Source: JAWLCQ01 sp041687095 (GTDB lineage Bacteria > Planctomycetota > Phycisphaerae > SM23-33). Taken from it: 39,078 nucleotides of DNA. The translations under genes and the position numbers were made by a program. Location: the NCBI GenBank assembly GCA_041687095.1, contig JAWLCQ010000030.1, forward strand, positions 1-39,078, written 5' to 3'. The first letter of the stretch is position 1. Every line of letters starts with the position of its first letter. This document shows positions 1-7,694 of this stretch, one piece after another. The notes beneath the pieces are model-generated. The model was given only the letters and a program-made list of their open reading frames with translations, was not told the origin of the DNA and did not search any database.

Positions 1-4
1 TTCC

Positions 5-209
5 CCACCGACCCCGCGTCGGTGGTTCAAACGGCTCTCGACTACAGCCAGCGCGCGCCGGGTCCGCGCATCGTCCGCGCCCGTGGGTGATCCCGTAGTG
101 AGGAAGCCGGCTTACCACCGACGCGGGGTCGGTGGGGAGCAGGAGGAAGAAGGGGGAGGGGACCGCCGCTGTAGTTGATAGCCGCTTACCACCGACACGG
201 GGTCGGTGG
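5..209. repeat. Three copies of a 21-nt hairpin repeat
   Basis: Three 21-nt units lie at 5-25, 115-135 and 189-209. Each has an 8-bp stem (CCACCGAC / GTCGGTGG) around a 5-nt loop. The last two are direct copies with similar flanks (CTTACC before, GGGGAG after); the first is in the opposite orientation, as its loop CCCGC is the reverse complement of GCGGG. A degenerate fourth piece sits near 230-250. No gene is visible here. The units could be transcript-end hairpins or part of a repeat array that continues to the left of the window. Confidence 0.7.
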
Positions 210-288
210 GGAGAAGAAGAGGCAAGCGGCACCGGGCCGGTGGGGAGTCGGAACAGGACATCCGCCTGGGCGACGACAGGGCCCTTTC

Positions 289-330
289 TTCACGCCCTTC
301 CTGCTGTCTGGAAGGGCGTGAACGGTTACG
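289..330 (+). repeat. Dispersed palindrome, copy 1 (GTGAACGGTTAC family)
   Basis: A perfect 12-bp inverted repeat (TTCACGCCCTTC, 289-300; GAAGGGCGTGAA, 311-322) encloses the 10-nt loop CTGCTGTCTG and is followed by CGGTTACG. The same layout, with a nearly identical loop and the same CGGTTAC flank, recurs in reverse orientation at 20511-20550, and a half copy lies at 20711-20727. This is a dispersed REP-like element rather than a simple terminator, since no T-run follows. The remaining spacer to the next gene (331-547) shows no gene. Confidence 0.75.
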
Positions 331-547
331 GATTTTCGATTGGGCTGTCGCCCCTACCATGGCCCCGATTGAAGTGAGCGCCGTCTGACGACCGGGAAAC
401 ATCCTCGGAAAAGCGAGGATCTTGCGCGTTTGCATTACAGAGGAGGCAGCCCCCAACACCCCCCGACTGCATCGGAGGCGTCCCCGGAAGACCCATCCGG
501 GCGGCACTACCATTGCATGTTGCATCCAACCACAGGGGAGCCAGAAC

Positions 548-1414
548 ATGAGCAAGAAGGATCTGCAGGGCGGCCCGCCGCCGCAGGAACAGCGCACGCA
601 GCCCGGGAAACGAAAGCCCATGGAGCCCAAGCCCAAGGTCTCCGCCGAGAACTACATCGCCGCCGGGCGGCTGAAGGGGAAGGTGGCGCTGATCACGGGG
701 GGCGATAGCGGCATCGGCCGATCGGTCGCCGTCCACTTCGCCAAGGAAGGCGCCGACGTCGCCATCGTCTTCCTGTCGGAGCGCCAAGATGCCGACGAGA
801 CCCGCCGCGACGTCGAGAAGGCCCACCAGCGCTGCCTGACGATCCAGGGCGACCTGGCCGACTCCGCCTTCTGCACCGAGGCGGTCGAACGCACGGTGAG
901 GGAGTTCGGGCGCCTGGACATCGTCGTCAACAACGCCGCCGAGCAGCACTACCAGGAACGGTTCGAGGACATCACCGACGAGCAGCTCCAGCGGACGTTC
1001 GCGACGAACATCCTGGCGCACTTCTACATCAACCGCGCCGCCCTCAAGCACCTCAAGGAGGGCGCGTCGATCATCCACACCACCTCCGTCACCGCCTACC
1101 GCGGGGAGCCCTTCCTCATCGACTACGCCTCCACCAAGGGCGCCATCGTGGGGCTCATCCGCTCCCTCGCCCTGTCGCTGGGCAAGCGGAAGATCCGCGT
1201 CAACGGCGTGGCCCCGGGCCCGGTGTGGACCCCGCTCATCCCCTCCAGCTTCCCCAAGAAGAAGGTCGCGAAGTTCGGGAAGAGCTCCTTCATGGAGCGT
1301 CCCGCCGAGCCCGACGAGATCGCCCCCACCTACGTCTTCCTCGCCAGCGGGGACTCGGGGTTCTACACCGGGCAGGTCCTGCACCCCAACGGGGGGGACA
1401 TCATCAACGGCTGA
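548..1414 (+). CDS. SDR family oxidoreductase (YghA/Gsp39-like)
   Basis: Predicted 288-residue NAD(P)-dependent short-chain dehydrogenase/reductase, cytosolic. The lysine/proline-rich N-terminal tail of about 40 residues is typical of the YghA/general-stress-protein-39 branch. The Rossmann glycine motif TGGDSGIG is at about residues 50-57, the NNAA motif follows, and the catalytic pair YASTK is near residues 193-197. The substrate cannot be read from sequence. The ATG at 548 was chosen because AGGGGAG lies 8-10 nt upstream and homologues begin with this tail; the frame stays open upstream without a convincing signal. It converges on the minus-strand arginine-deiminase-like gene, and the two coding ends overlap by 11 nt. 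It looks functionally unrelated to either neighbouring system. Confidence 0.93.
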   Translation: MSKKDLQGGPPPQEQRTQPGKRKPMEPKPKVSAENYIAAGRLKGKVALITGGDSGIGRSVAVHFAKEGADVAIVFLSERQDADETRRDVEKAHQRCLTIQGDLADSAFCTEAVERTVREFGRLDIVVNNAAEQHYQERFEDITDEQLQRTFATNILAHFYINRAALKHLKEGASIIHTTSVTAYRGEPFLIDYASTKGAIVGLIRSLALSLGKRKIRVNGVAPGPVWTPLIPSSFPKKKVAKFGKSSFMERPAEPDEIAPTYVFLASGDSGFYTGQVLHPNGGDIING

Positions 1415-2357
1415 CCCCGCGGTGGAGGCGCAGCGTGAGGCAGCGGAGCGAACCGCCCCCCGCCCGCATGGCGTCGGTGTGCAGGAGGATCAGCTCCACG
1501 CCCTTCCTCCCCAGCCGCCGCCGCGTTTCGGGGGACAGCGACCAGTCGAGGTGCACGATCACGTTGGGCTCCAGCGGGACGAAGCTGCACGCCAGGCGGG
1601 CCTGCTCGGCGTCGCTGACCTCCACCAGCTCCACGCCCCGCCGCGCCATGAACCCCCGGAAGTCCACCTCCTCGCACCGCCCGCGGGTGTGCAGCACCGT
1701 GCGGCGGAAGGCCGGCAGGTACGCCAGCGCCAGGTTGCACCCGATGCGGTTGTAGATCGTGTCCGGATGCATGTACCGCCGCGCCTTGGGGATCTCCACC
1801 GACAGGACCTCCGGGAAGTGCTCCAGCGCCCGCGGGATGAACCGCTGGATCGTCGCCCGCGTGTGCCGCTCCGTGTCCGCCACCAGCAGCAGGCGCGGGT
1901 CCAGCAGCAGGCATCCCTCGAAGGCGTCGTCGGGGCGGGTGAGTTCCAGCAGGATCGGGACCCCCAGCGTGACCAGCGCCTCCCGCACCACCTGCTCCTC
2001 CCCCCGCCGCGCCGCCGACGACATCGCCGAGACGATCGCCCCCCGCCGCGACACCACCGCCGTATCGTGCAGGTACGTGAGGTTGGGCAGGCCGTCCGTC
2101 CGCTCCCGGCCCCCGCGAACGTAGTCGGACAACTCCAGCACCTCCACGCCCAGCGACTCCAGCAGCGCGCGGTAGGCGTCGTGCTCCTCCAGGAAACGGG
2201 GGATGTCGGGGACCGCATCGAAGAGCCACTCGTGGCAATTCGCCGCCGTGATCCGCTCCAGGCCCCGCTCGGGGCGGTGCAACAGCACCCGCCGCAGCCG
2301 CCCCAACTCGTCGCACCCGTATTCCGTCGATGCCGCAATGGAATCTTCCGTGGTCAT
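1404..2357 (-). CDS. Compact arginine deiminase-like pentein hydrolase
   Basis: 317-residue member of the guanidine-modifying (pentein) superfamily, resembling arginine deiminase (ADI). Seen: an N-terminal ADI signature (FDAVP...EHD...LGVEVLEL, residues 46-76), PNLTYLHD with Asp98, FEG with Glu147, MHPDT with His197 and Asp199, and a C-terminal GGGSLRC with Cys306. These are the positions of the ADI catalytic set. It is about 90 residues shorter than classical ADI (about 410), so the extra ADI helical domain is probably absent, and the usual TRD motif reads LHD. The family hydrolyses or transfers a guanidine-derived group; free arginine, a modified amino acid or a peptidyl arginine are all possible substrates. 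It is the last gene of a minus-strand operon: its ATG overlaps the methyltransferase stop by 4 nt (ATGA), implying translational coupling. Confidence 0.85.
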   Translation of the reverse strand: MTTEDSIAASTEYGCDELGRLRRVLLHRPERGLERITAANCHEWLFDAVPDIPRFLEEHDAYRALLESLGVEVLELSDYVRGGRERTDGLPNLTYLHDTAVVSRRGAIVSAMSSAARRGEEQVVREALVTLGVPILLELTRPDDAFEGCLLLDPRLLLVADTERHTRATIQRFIPRALEHFPEVLSVEIPKARRYMHPDTIYNRIGCNLALAYLPAFRRTVLHTRGRCEEVDFRGFMARRGVELVEVSDAEQARLACSFVPLEPNVIVHLDWSLSPETRRRLGRKGVELILLHTDAMRAGGGSLRCLTLRLHRGVSR

Positions 2358-3316
2358 GATCCGAGTCCACCTCCCGTCGGCCGCGCCAGGACCAACAGCT
2401 CGTCGTCATCGCTCGCGTGCTCCTGGAGCACCTCGAAGCCCTGGCAGGCCAGCAGCGCCCGCACCTGCGGCCGGGTGTACTTGCAGGTGAAGCCCATCGA
2501 GATCGTCTCGCCCCCTGCCAGTGACAGGGGCCCGTCGTGGAAGGCGAGGTCGACGTCCTCGCGGATATGGATTCGCTTCCGCGTCCGCAGCACCAGCCCC
2601 AGCCGCGTGGGCACGGTCACCAGGTCCAGGTGGAAGTCCGCCTGATCGCGGCGGAGGCCCCTTCGCAGGAGGGGCCCGAGGTTGAACCTGGCGTTCTCCT
2701 CCCCGCCGTAGGCCCGCTGGACGCGGTCCCACCAGCGCTCCCGCCCCTCCTCGCTGTCGGGCAGCAGGTGGCAGTCCAGCAGCAGCGCGTCGAACGTGTC
2801 GAGGTGCTCGCGGAGGAGGCCCAGCAGATCCTCGGGCTCGTAGTTGCTGAAACTGTTGCCCAGGAGGCACAGCAGCGTCGGGCGGCGGGCGTGGCGGCGG
2901 AACCGCTGCAGGCGCTCGCAGAAGTCCACGACCCCCACCGCATCCACACCGGTCCCCTCCGCCCCCTCCGCCGCCATCCGCACCATCGGGGCCGACACGT
3001 CCACCGCCACGTACCGCCTCGTGTCCCGCCCGCGAAGGTGCTCCAGCAGGATGCGTTCCTTGCGGCCCTCCCCCACCCCGATGCTCAGCAGGTCCGCCGC
3101 CCGCGGACAGCACCGGGCGATGTCGGGGGCGCAGCGGCGAAGGAGTTCGGTCAGCCGCGACGCCACGTCGAACGCCGTCGATCCGTTCAGCGCCCGCCAC
3201 TCCTCCGCCCCCCCGGCCCCGACGTACAGGAAGGGATCGGGCAGGGAGCGGCGTTGCAGGACGCATCGGAGCAGGTGTTCGAGGTCCCCGTCGGTGACGT
3301 TCTCCACGATGCGCAT
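2354..3316 (-). CDS. EgtD-like SAM-dependent methyltransferase (Methyltransf_33 family)
   Basis: 320-residue class I methyltransferase of the EgtD-like (PF10017-type) family; EgtD itself trimethylates the alpha-amino group of histidine in ergothioneine synthesis. Seen: an N-terminal LPDPFLYVGAGGAEEW segment, SAM motif SIGVGEG (78-84), YVAVDVS (102-108), GNSFSN (153-158, aligning with the GxTIGN loop that supplies a substrate-binding Asn), ENARFNLGPLLRR (207-219) and MGFTCKY (274-280). In the last motif the Glu and Ser that hold the histidine imidazole in EgtD (E282, S284 as I recall the numbering) appear replaced by Gly275 and Thr277, so histidine is unlikely to be the substrate. The start lies 19 nt after the radical SAM stop behind a GGGAGGGGG ribosome site. 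No EgtB-like sulfoxide synthase is present, arguing against ergothioneine. Confidence 0.85.
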   Translation of the reverse strand: MRIVENVTDGDLEHLLRCVLQRRSLPDPFLYVGAGGAEEWRALNGSTAFDVASRLTELLRRCAPDIARCCPRAADLLSIGVGEGRKERILLEHLRGRDTRRYVAVDVSAPMVRMAAEGAEGTGVDAVGVVDFCERLQRFRRHARRPTLLCLLGNSFSNYEPEDLLGLLREHLDTFDALLLDCHLLPDSEEGRERWWDRVQRAYGGEENARFNLGPLLRRGLRRDQADFHLDLVTVPTRLGLVLRTRKRIHIREDVDLAFHDGPLSLAGGETISMGFTCKYTRPQVRALLACQGFEVLQEHASDDDELLVLARPTGGGLGS

Positions 3317-3335
3317 GCGATCCCCCTCCCGCCCT

Positions 3336-4493
3336 TCAGCGGGCGCACTGCAGACACTCCCCGCGCAGCGCCTCGCGCGGGCCCTTGCCCTCGTTCACGC
3401 CCACGCTGTACGAATACCCCCGGCAGCCGATGCACTCGTGGAGGTGCTCGCAGCCGCCGCACTTGCCCTCCAGGTGCTTGTCGATGTTCCGCACGTAGAC
3501 GAAGAGCGGGTCGTCGTAGATCTCGCGGAGCGTGCGGCGGCGGACGTTGTGCGGGTACTCCCCGTTCACCCGCAGGGCGGGGTGCTCGTCGAACTTCGTC
3601 GGGGCGCACGGGCGGACGTGGCCCTCGACGGTGATGTACAGGCTGTACAGGTGCTGCAGGCACCCGCTGGCGACGAGGGGGGTGTGCGGCAGCCAGTCGT
3701 ACCCGTACGCCTCGCGGTCCACCTCCAGCAGCCGCCGCTTGCACGCCTGGATCACGTCGGTGGCGAGGCCCTGTCCGGCGAGTTCGTCCGTCGCCCGCCC
3801 GGTGGGCGTGAGGACCTCGATGTTCGGGAACACGTGCTGCCGGCGGCAGAAGTGCCACACGTCCTCGACCTCCTGGAGGTTGAGGCGGCAGCTTACGAAC
3901 GACGCCCCCAGCCGCAGACGGTGCGGGTCCTCCCCGCGCGCCAACCCCGCGGCCATCAGGAACTGCAGCCCGCGGTAGATGCCCCGCGACGCGTGGGGGC
4001 GCCCCGCGAGGTAGTCCTGCACGTCGGGGCGGAGCGAGTCGAGCTTGCCCATCACCGAGGCGTGGTGCTCCGCCAGATGGGCCGCGAGTTCCTCGTCAAC
4101 GGCAATGCCGTTGGTGAAGACCACCGGGATCATGCCCAGCCCATCGATGCGGGCGATGAGGTCGCGGAAGCGAGGGTGCAGCGTGGGCTCCCCCCCGCCG
4201 ATGACCACCACCGCCCGCGCCCCCAGCTCGTGCGCCTGCACCACCACGTCCTCCAGCAGGGCGTAGTCCACCACGTCGCCCCCCTGCGGGTGGCTGCGGG
4301 CGTAGCAGTAGCGGCAGCGGAGGTTGCACGAATGGTTGGTTTCCAGGCGGATGGCGAGGAGGCGGCGGTCGTCGCGGGCGCGGTAGGCGTCGGCGGGGTC
4401 CCAGGTGTACCCGGCGAGGATCGGCGGGCGCTGGTACCCGGGGGGTTCGGGTGGCGACGGGCCTTGCGCGGCGGTCCGATTGGGTGAGTGCAT
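3336..4493 (-). CDS. Radical SAM/SPASM-type protein
   Basis: 385-residue radical SAM enzyme. The [4Fe-4S] motif is CNLRCRYC (Cys56, Cys60, Cys63), followed by GGGEPTL (99-105), the usual SAM-binding GGEP motif. The C-terminus holds a SPASM-like cysteine set: CLQH and RPCAP around residues 280-305, then Cys345, 348, 354, 357, 380 and 383, which could bind one or two auxiliary clusters. SPASM enzymes commonly modify ribosomal peptides or proteins, but some act on small molecules, so the substrate is open. The start at 4493 is preferred because GAGGA lies about 7 nt upstream; an in-frame start further upstream (to 4580) would add only a low-complexity Gly/Pro/Arg tail. It is the first clear gene of the three-gene operon with the EgtD-like methyltransferase and the ADI-like hydrolase. 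Confidence 0.88.
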   Translation of the reverse strand: MHSPNRTAAQGPSPPEPPGYQRPPILAGYTWDPADAYRARDDRRLLAIRLETNHSCNLRCRYCYARSHPQGGDVVDYALLEDVVVQAHELGARAVVVIGGGEPTLHPRFRDLIARIDGLGMIPVVFTNGIAVDEELAAHLAEHHASVMGKLDSLRPDVQDYLAGRPHASRGIYRGLQFLMAAGLARGEDPHRLRLGASFVSCRLNLQEVEDVWHFCRRQHVFPNIEVLTPTGRATDELAGQGLATDVIQACKRRLLEVDREAYGYDWLPHTPLVASGCLQHLYSLYITVEGHVRPCAPTKFDEHPALRVNGEYPHNVRRRTLREIYDDPLFVYVRNIDKHLEGKCGGCEHLHECIGCRGYSYSVGVNEGKGPREALRGECLQCAR

Positions 4494-4534
4494 GCGGTCT
4501 TCCTCGCGATCTCCATCCGGCGGAGAGGGCGGGG

Positions 4535-4618
4535 TCAGTGGGCGCGCCCCCGGGCCCTGCCCCCAGCCGCCGGGTACCACTCGTCCCTGCAGCGGTCCTC
4601 GCGGACCTCGTGAATCAT
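4535..4618 (-). CDS. Possible 27-residue peptide upstream of the radical SAM gene
   Basis: A short frame on the same strand, between the beta-helix gene stop (4632) and the radical SAM start (4493). It encodes 27 residues: an acidic first half (MIHEVREDRCRDEW) with a single Cys10, a YPAAGG hinge, and a short basic tail RARGRAH rich in Arg and ending in His. The leader-GG-core look, and a tail rich in the residue type that a deiminase-like enzyme acts on, make it a candidate precursor peptide for the adjacent enzymes. Against this, the ribosome site is weak (AGGG about 13 nt upstream) and any GC-rich DNA yields such frames. This is a hypothesis only. Confidence 0.25.
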   Translation of the reverse strand: MIHEVREDRCRDEWYPAAGGRARGRAH

Positions 4619-4631
4619 AGTGGCGTTGTCC

Positions 4632-7600
4632 CTACTCCGGAGACTCAAACGCCCCGATGTCGACCGCCGGGCCGAGCACCCGGGGGTCGCCCCCGAAATC
4701 GAGGTCCAGGACCATCCCGTACAGGGCGTGGAACGTGAGCAGGTGATAGTCATAGTCCGAACCCGCGTTGGCGGCGGGGGAGCCTTCCCCAAGGCGGAAG
4801 TCGTTGTTGTCCGGGTCGAGGAAGAGCGGATCGGCGTGGAGGCAACCCGCGCCCACGCCCGCCTGCTGCATCGTGTCGATGTTATCGTAGGTGATCTGCC
4901 CCCAGCGGATCCGGAGGCTCCCCTCGGACTGGTAGAACAGGTTGTGCTCCAGCAGCGACATCGCCGCCACGCCGGAGACGGCGAGGGCGACGTGATACGA
5001 TGGCTCGTTCAGATCGGCGATGATGTTGTTCACCAGGACGTGCGACTGCGCTCCCCCCCCGGGGCTATTGAACCCCGAGTCCGCGCGGAAGATGGTGTTG
5101 CCCACCACGTACAGTTCGGGCTGCGTCCAGGCAATGATGGCCGCCCCGCCCACGGGCCAGACCCCGTAGGGGTCGTAGTCGTCCTCGATGTGCCGGATGT
5201 CGTGGATCACGTTCCCGATGATCCACCCCCGCTGCGACCCGTTGCTGCGGATGCCGTTCACGCACCCGTAGATCTCGTTGTGCAGGATCCACACGTCCAT
5301 GGGCGAGCCGTGGACCACGACGGCCGTCCCGTCGCTCCCGGAGAAGCGGTAGTCCGTCGGGACATAGCCGTAGATCGTGTTCTCGCTGATGATGATGTCC
5401 CGCGCGTTCTTGATGTCCACCGCGTTTTCCCCGTCCTCGTGCAGGACGTTGCGGGCGATGTACACGTACCGGGCCCACTCCTCGAACGGCGCGCTGCCGC
5501 TGACGATCTGCACCGAGTCCCCACCGTGCCCGTGCATGTGGTTGTCGATGACCCAGACCCGCTGCGCCCCGGCCTCGGCCGTCACCCCGTGCAGATCGTT
5601 CTCCTCCCAGTAGGACGGGTCGCCGTTGTCGTGGATGTGATTGGCGTAGACGACGATGTCCTGGCCCCGCCCCACGGAGAACGCCGACGCGAACGCCGGC
5701 GGCAGGCCGTGGATCTCGTTGTACCGCAGCGACACGTGGTGATGCAGCCCCGCGGGATCGCCGGAGAAGAACTTCAGGCCCATCCACACGCTGTCGAACT
5801 CCAGGTTCTCGATCACCAGGTACGTGCCCCCGATGCGGAGCGTCATGTCGTGCAGCCGCGGCCGGTTCGCCGGGTCCGCCCCGCGGAAGAACACCGGCTG
5901 CGTGCTCGTCCCCGACCCGCGCATCCAGGCGAAGTTCCCCCCGTAGCTGTACGACCCGCCGTGGATCTCCACCACGCTCCCCGCCGGGACGTCCGTCGGG
6001 ATCGTCCGCCGCGGGGCCGCGGCCGTCCCGAACGGGTTGCCGCTATCGCTCGCCAGGGGGTGCGTGCTGTCGATGTAGTGCGTGTAGGGCCCGTCGGAGC
6101 CCATGCGGTAGGGCTCGGGGCCGGCCCCGAAGTCGTACAGGGACCCCGCGTACATCCAGTGCGTTTCCTCCACGCCGAAAGCGGGCTCCGGCACGCCGAT
6201 CGGCGCCTCCCACCCGCCCATGGGCTCGATTCGCACATCGGTGAGCACGATGTCCGGGGCGTTGGGGGTCGTCAACTCCAGCAGGAGGGTGCGGCCCTCC
6301 ACGAGCAGGTCCTCCCCCACGATCTTCCAGTAGTGCCCATCGGCGATGAAGTCGTCGGGCCACGCCGTCTGGTTGAACGTCACCGTCCCCAGGGGCCGGC
6401 GAACGTCGTCGTTCAGGACGTCGATGACGGTGGCCGTCACCTCCGTGCAGTTCGCCCAGTTCCCCGTCCACCGCACGCTCACCCGATACCGACGGCCGGG
6501 GGACAATTCGCCGAACGTCTGTCGGAGCGGCTGCCGCGTGCCATAGAACGTCCCCAGCACCGTCAGGTCGTCGAGGTCCACCGTCCCCTGTCCCACAAGG
6601 TTCCCCTGGGCCCAGCCCTGTCCGTCCAGGCCGCAGAACGTCCCCAGCACCGTCAGGTCGTCGAGGTCCACGCGGCCATCCAGATTCACGTCCCCCATCT
6701 CCGTGCCCAGGACCTTGCGAACCATCTCGGCCACGTCGGCGTCGTCGACCACGCCATCGCCGTTGACGTCGTAGGCGGGATCGCCCGGGCTGGCGAAGTG
6801 AGCGGCGAGGACGTCGATGTCGGCGGCGTCGGTGATCCCGTCCCGGGTGAAGTCGCAGTCGGCGAGGTCGTCGTCCAGGTTGGTGAGTACCACGTCCAGG
6901 GGGTGCTGCGCGAGGTAGAGGGGATCGTCTCCTCCGACGGGCCCGAGAATGGCCCGGAAGCGGGTGTCCCCATCGGCGAAGGGATCATCGACCCCCGTCA
7001 CCGTGACGGGCTGGGGGATGAACCAGTCCTCGGGGGTGAAGAGGAGCTGCGAAACGGAGACGCTTCCCTCGGAGGGGTCGCTGCTCGACACGCACACCGT
7101 CACCTGGCCAAACGGTTGGCTCGTGAGGACCACGGTGAACTGGGCCGTTCCCCCCGCCTCCGTGGTCACCAGTCCCCCCACGGGGGAGACGTCGAACCAC
7201 GACCGGTCATTGTCGATGTTGACGACGGAGACGTCGGGGACGGTGAGAGCGTGGTAGCAGGGATCGTCGCTCACGGCCGGGCCCAGGCGGACGGCGTACG
7301 CGACATCGCCGTCGTCCATCGGGTCGTCCACGCCCGTCACGGTGACGGTGCGCGGGGTGTCCCAGTCAAGCGGGGAGAAGCGCAGTTCGGCGACCGAGAC
7401 GAGCCCCTCGGTTTCATCCGTGGAGGACACGGGGAGGTACACGTCGGCGGTGGGGGCTTCGGTAAGCGAAACGGTGAGGACGGCCGCTCCGCCCGCTTCA
7501 TTGGTGACGAGGCCCCCGGGGGGCTCGACGGTGATGCCCGCGGCGAGCAGGAGGCGAGGTTCGAGGAACTCCAGGAGCCTTCCCTGTCCGTCCCCCTCAG

Positions 7601-7694
7601 GGCGTTCCTGGCCTGCCCTCTTGTCACGAGGCCTTCTTGCGTGGAGAGCAGCGAGCCCGTGTGGGCGCGACGACGGGTCGGCGGGTTGGTGCAT
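4632..7694 (-). CDS. LEPR-XLL exported protein: Calx-beta-like, dockerin and beta-helix regions
   Basis: 1020-residue exported protein. From the N-terminus: a basic leader; the planctomycete LEPR-XLL signature LEFLEPRLLLAAG (41-53); two homologous Calx-beta-like domains of about 105 residues (about 56-162 and 166-275, each with LV(T)xEAGG...TVTGVDDP); dockerin-type Ca-binding repeats (about 280-375, DVNGDGVVDDADV and DVNLDGRVDLDDL); a beta-sandwich-like stretch; and a right-handed parallel beta-helix (about 560-950) with turns such as VWVIDNHMHG and IIISENTIYG. Beta-helices of this kind often bind or cleave polysaccharides, but no catalytic set can be assigned. Start at 7694 follows AAGGGA; an alternative ATG at 7733 adds 13 residues. 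It lies just upstream of, and on the same strand as, the radical SAM operon, so co-transcription is possible. Confidence 0.85.
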   Translation of the reverse strand: MHQPADPSSRPHGLAALHARRPRDKRAGQERPEGDGQGRLLEFLEPRLLLAAGITVEPPGGLVTNEAGGAAVLTVSLTEAPTADVYLPVSSTDETEGLVSVAELRFSPLDWDTPRTVTVTGVDDPMDDGDVAYAVRLGPAVSDDPCYHALTVPDVSVVNIDNDRSWFDVSPVGGLVTTEAGGTAQFTVVLTSQPFGQVTVCVSSSDPSEGSVSVSQLLFTPEDWFIPQPVTVTGVDDPFADGDTRFRAILGPVGGDDPLYLAQHPLDVVLTNLDDDLADCDFTRDGITDAADIDVLAAHFASPGDPAYDVNGDGVVDDADVAEMVRKVLGTEMGDVNLDGRVDLDDLTVLGTFCGLDGQGWAQGNLVGQGTVDLDDLTVLGTFYGTRQPLRQTFGELSPGRRYRVSVRWTGNWANCTEVTATVIDVLNDDVRRPLGTVTFNQTAWPDDFIADGHYWKIVGEDLLVEGRTLLLELTTPNAPDIVLTDVRIEPMGGWEAPIGVPEPAFGVEETHWMYAGSLYDFGAGPEPYRMGSDGPYTHYIDSTHPLASDSGNPFGTAAAPRRTIPTDVPAGSVVEIHGGSYSYGGNFAWMRGSGTSTQPVFFRGADPANRPRLHDMTLRIGGTYLVIENLEFDSVWMGLKFFSGDPAGLHHHVSLRYNEIHGLPPAFASAFSVGRGQDIVVYANHIHDNGDPSYWEENDLHGVTAEAGAQRVWVIDNHMHGHGGDSVQIVSGSAPFEEWARYVYIARNVLHEDGENAVDIKNARDIIISENTIYGYVPTDYRFSGSDGTAVVVHGSPMDVWILHNEIYGCVNGIRSNGSQRGWIIGNVIHDIRHIEDDYDPYGVWPVGGAAIIAWTQPELYVVGNTIFRADSGFNSPGGGAQSHVLVNNIIADLNEPSYHVALAVSGVAAMSLLEHNLFYQSEGSLRIRWGQITYDNIDTMQQAGVGAGCLHADPLFLDPDNNDFRLGEGSPAANAGSDYDYHLLTFHALYGMVLDLDFGGDPRVLGPAVDIGAFESPE
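6545..6671 (-). repeat. 37-bp direct duplication inside the dockerin region
   Basis: An identical 37-bp stretch occurs at 6545-6581 and 6635-6671, 90 bp apart. It encodes the twice-used VDLDDLTVLGTF segment of the dockerin-type region. The second encoded Ca loop is degenerate (GNLVGQG where a D-x-x-G-D-G pattern is expected), so a recent internal duplication followed by decay, or a gene-conversion event, is likely. Confidence 0.8.

Noticed and set aside
110..225. CRISPR array suggested by two direct repeats about 74 nt apart
   Set aside because: Only two direct units exist, the third is inverted, the units are short hairpins with varying loops, and no cas gene is present.
422..547. Longer N-terminus for the SDR gene
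   Set aside because: The upstream part is Arg/Pro-rich and unlike the family, while the ATG at 548 has a good ribosome site and the typical SKKDLQGGPPP start.
2354..4493. Ergothioneine or ovothiol pathway
   Set aside because: There is no EgtB/OvoA-type sulfoxide synthase, and the EgtD-like pocket lacks the histidine-binding Glu/Ser.
4632..7694. Calling the beta-helix protein a pectate lyase
   Set aside because: The fold is suggested by the repeats, but no lyase catalytic motif could be identified by eye.
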